Source of the DNA: Opitutales bacterium
Lineage (GTDB): Bacteria > Verrucomicrobiota > Verrucomicrobiia > Opitutales > UBA953
Length of the DNA stretch: 64,000 nucleotides
Direction: 5' to 3'
Assembly: GCA_024697185.1 (NCBI GenBank)
Contig: JAILGB010000020.1
Coordinates: forward strand, 62,001-126,000
Made by a program: the position numbers and the translations under genes. The notes beneath the pieces were generated by a model. It did no database searches and was not told where the DNA came from. It saw only the letters and a program-made list of their open reading frames with translations. Of this stretch, positions 63,664 to 64,000 are shown one piece after another (the first letter of the stretch is position 1; each line of letters opens with the position of its first letter).

Positions 63664-63718
63664 CCCAAAACAAAAACCTTTGTGTCCTTCGTTCCCTTTG
63701 TGTCTCAATTCTGCCGTT
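63664..63718 (-). repeat. Right arm of the inverted repeat flanking the Fic gene
   Basis: The reverse complement holds GAATTGAGACAC then GAACGAAGGACACAAAGG, as in the left arm at 62202. Exact dispersed-motif copies lie at both ends (about 63654 and 63714). Confidence 0.75.
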
Positions 63719-63761
63719 CCCGCGAACCCAACAAAAACCTAAAATCCTAAAATCTATGGAT

Positions 63762-63796
63762 CAAAAAAAGCGCGCCTGCATTCCCGCAAGCGCGCC
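63762..63796 (-). terminator. Terminator of the PEP-CTERM gene
   Basis: GCGCGCTTGC and GCAGGCGCGC (one G-U) form a stem around GGGAAT, followed on the minus strand by seven T. The loop is a one-base variant of the dispersed motif (GCGGGAATG). Confidence 0.82.
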
Positions 63797-63809
63797 TTCT
63801 TTTTAAATC

Positions 63810-64000
63810 TTAAGCTTTTCTCCGTCTGCGTGCACCGACGAGCGCAAGCGCGCCAAAGCCCGCGAGCAAGCCGAACATCGACGGCTCGGGGATTGTCAAG
63901 GTCAGGATATTCGCGGCGTTTTTGTTGACGATTTCCCAAGTGAATGTGCTGGGATTCCAGCCTGCCGCGCCCGAGACTTCAAACCAGGTATTCTCGATCG
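63810..64000 (-). CDS. PEP-CTERM anchored secreted protein (5' part outside window)
   Basis: Only the last 63 codons are in the window; stop TAA at 63810-63812. Seen: I-P-E-P-S, a hydrophobic stretch M-F-G-L-L-A-G-F-G-A-L-A-L-V-G and the basic end A-R-R-R-R-K-A, the full tripartite PEP-CTERM sorting signal. Such proteins are cut and released or anchored by an exosortase, often with exopolysaccharide. The upstream visible part is beta-rich. Confidence 0.85.
   Translation of the reverse strand, partial: IENTWFEVSGAAGWNPSTFTWEIVNKNAANILTLTIPEPSMFGLLAGFGALALVGARRRRKA

Overview
The window reads as chromosomal DNA from a Gram-negative bacterium, most likely a gut-associated member of the Verrucomicrobiota (Opitutae-like). 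That placement is inference. It rests on a PEP-CTERM tail at the right edge, an autotransporter, an MCE/Mla lipid transport operon, a Tat translocase gene, an archaeal/eukaryotic-type prolyl-tRNA synthetase, RNase HIII, a tiny COX24/mS38-like basic protein, and three secreted enzymes suited to host glycans (GH2 beta-galactosidase, SGNH esterase, GH33 sialidase). No rRNA or phylogenetic marker was compared.

Layout: from 1 to 57.3 kb essentially every gene is on the minus strand. Reading right to left: tatA, tRNA-Ala, rpoZ, smpB, bioB, argB, proS; an autotransporter, slyX, the mla/MCE operon and tadA; sialidase, recO-like, hpt, tolB, ftsB-like, DUF167, tRNA-Val and ilvH-ilvC; a secreted protein, a BFN-domain protein, dus, gluQ and rmuC; clpP-clpX, pgsA and a DUF3592 protein; gyrB-gyrA; nadK; a 32-residue basic protein; a ThiE/TenI-like protein and a GT9 glycosyltransferase; tRNA-Val, rnpB, typA, sufE, rpmI-rplT and folC; topB, a Rho-like protein, SGNH esterase, recJ, an acetyltransferase and an SSB-like protein; hisD, fabD, the GH2 enzyme, tmk, holB and a partial membrane-anchored VWA-like protein. 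At 57.27-57.37 kb two promoters diverge. rsmE, rnhC, an aldose epimerase and a HAD phosphatase then run on the plus strand, followed by two accessory modules: an AT-rich AAA ATPase gene bracketed by two identical 38-bp palindromes, and a Fic gene preceded by 51-bp-spaced iterons and flanked by direct and inverted repeats. A minus-strand PEP-CTERM protein is cut by the right edge.

The strongest unexplained signal is a dispersed 9-mer, CGTTCCCGC / GCGGGAACG. I count about 100 exact copies by eye (roughly one per 600 bp), in both orientations, in genes and between them, read in different frames. Random expectation for a 9-mer on both strands here is about 0.5. Several copies form inverted pairs that build rho-independent terminators just after stop codons, the arrangement known for DNA uptake sequences of Neisseria and Haemophilus. 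The palindrome-flanked ATPase cassette has no exact copy. I propose a candidate DNA uptake sequence (or other genome-wide recognition word) in this lineage.

Other notable points: a Rho paralogue that has lost the Walker A lysine, the catalytic glutamate and the C-terminal end; a ketol-acid reductoisomerase with a histone-H1-like Lys/Ala tail; a biotin synthase with a Cys/His-rich tail; and promoters whose -10 boxes lie 6-11 nt from the start codon, predicting leaderless mRNAs.
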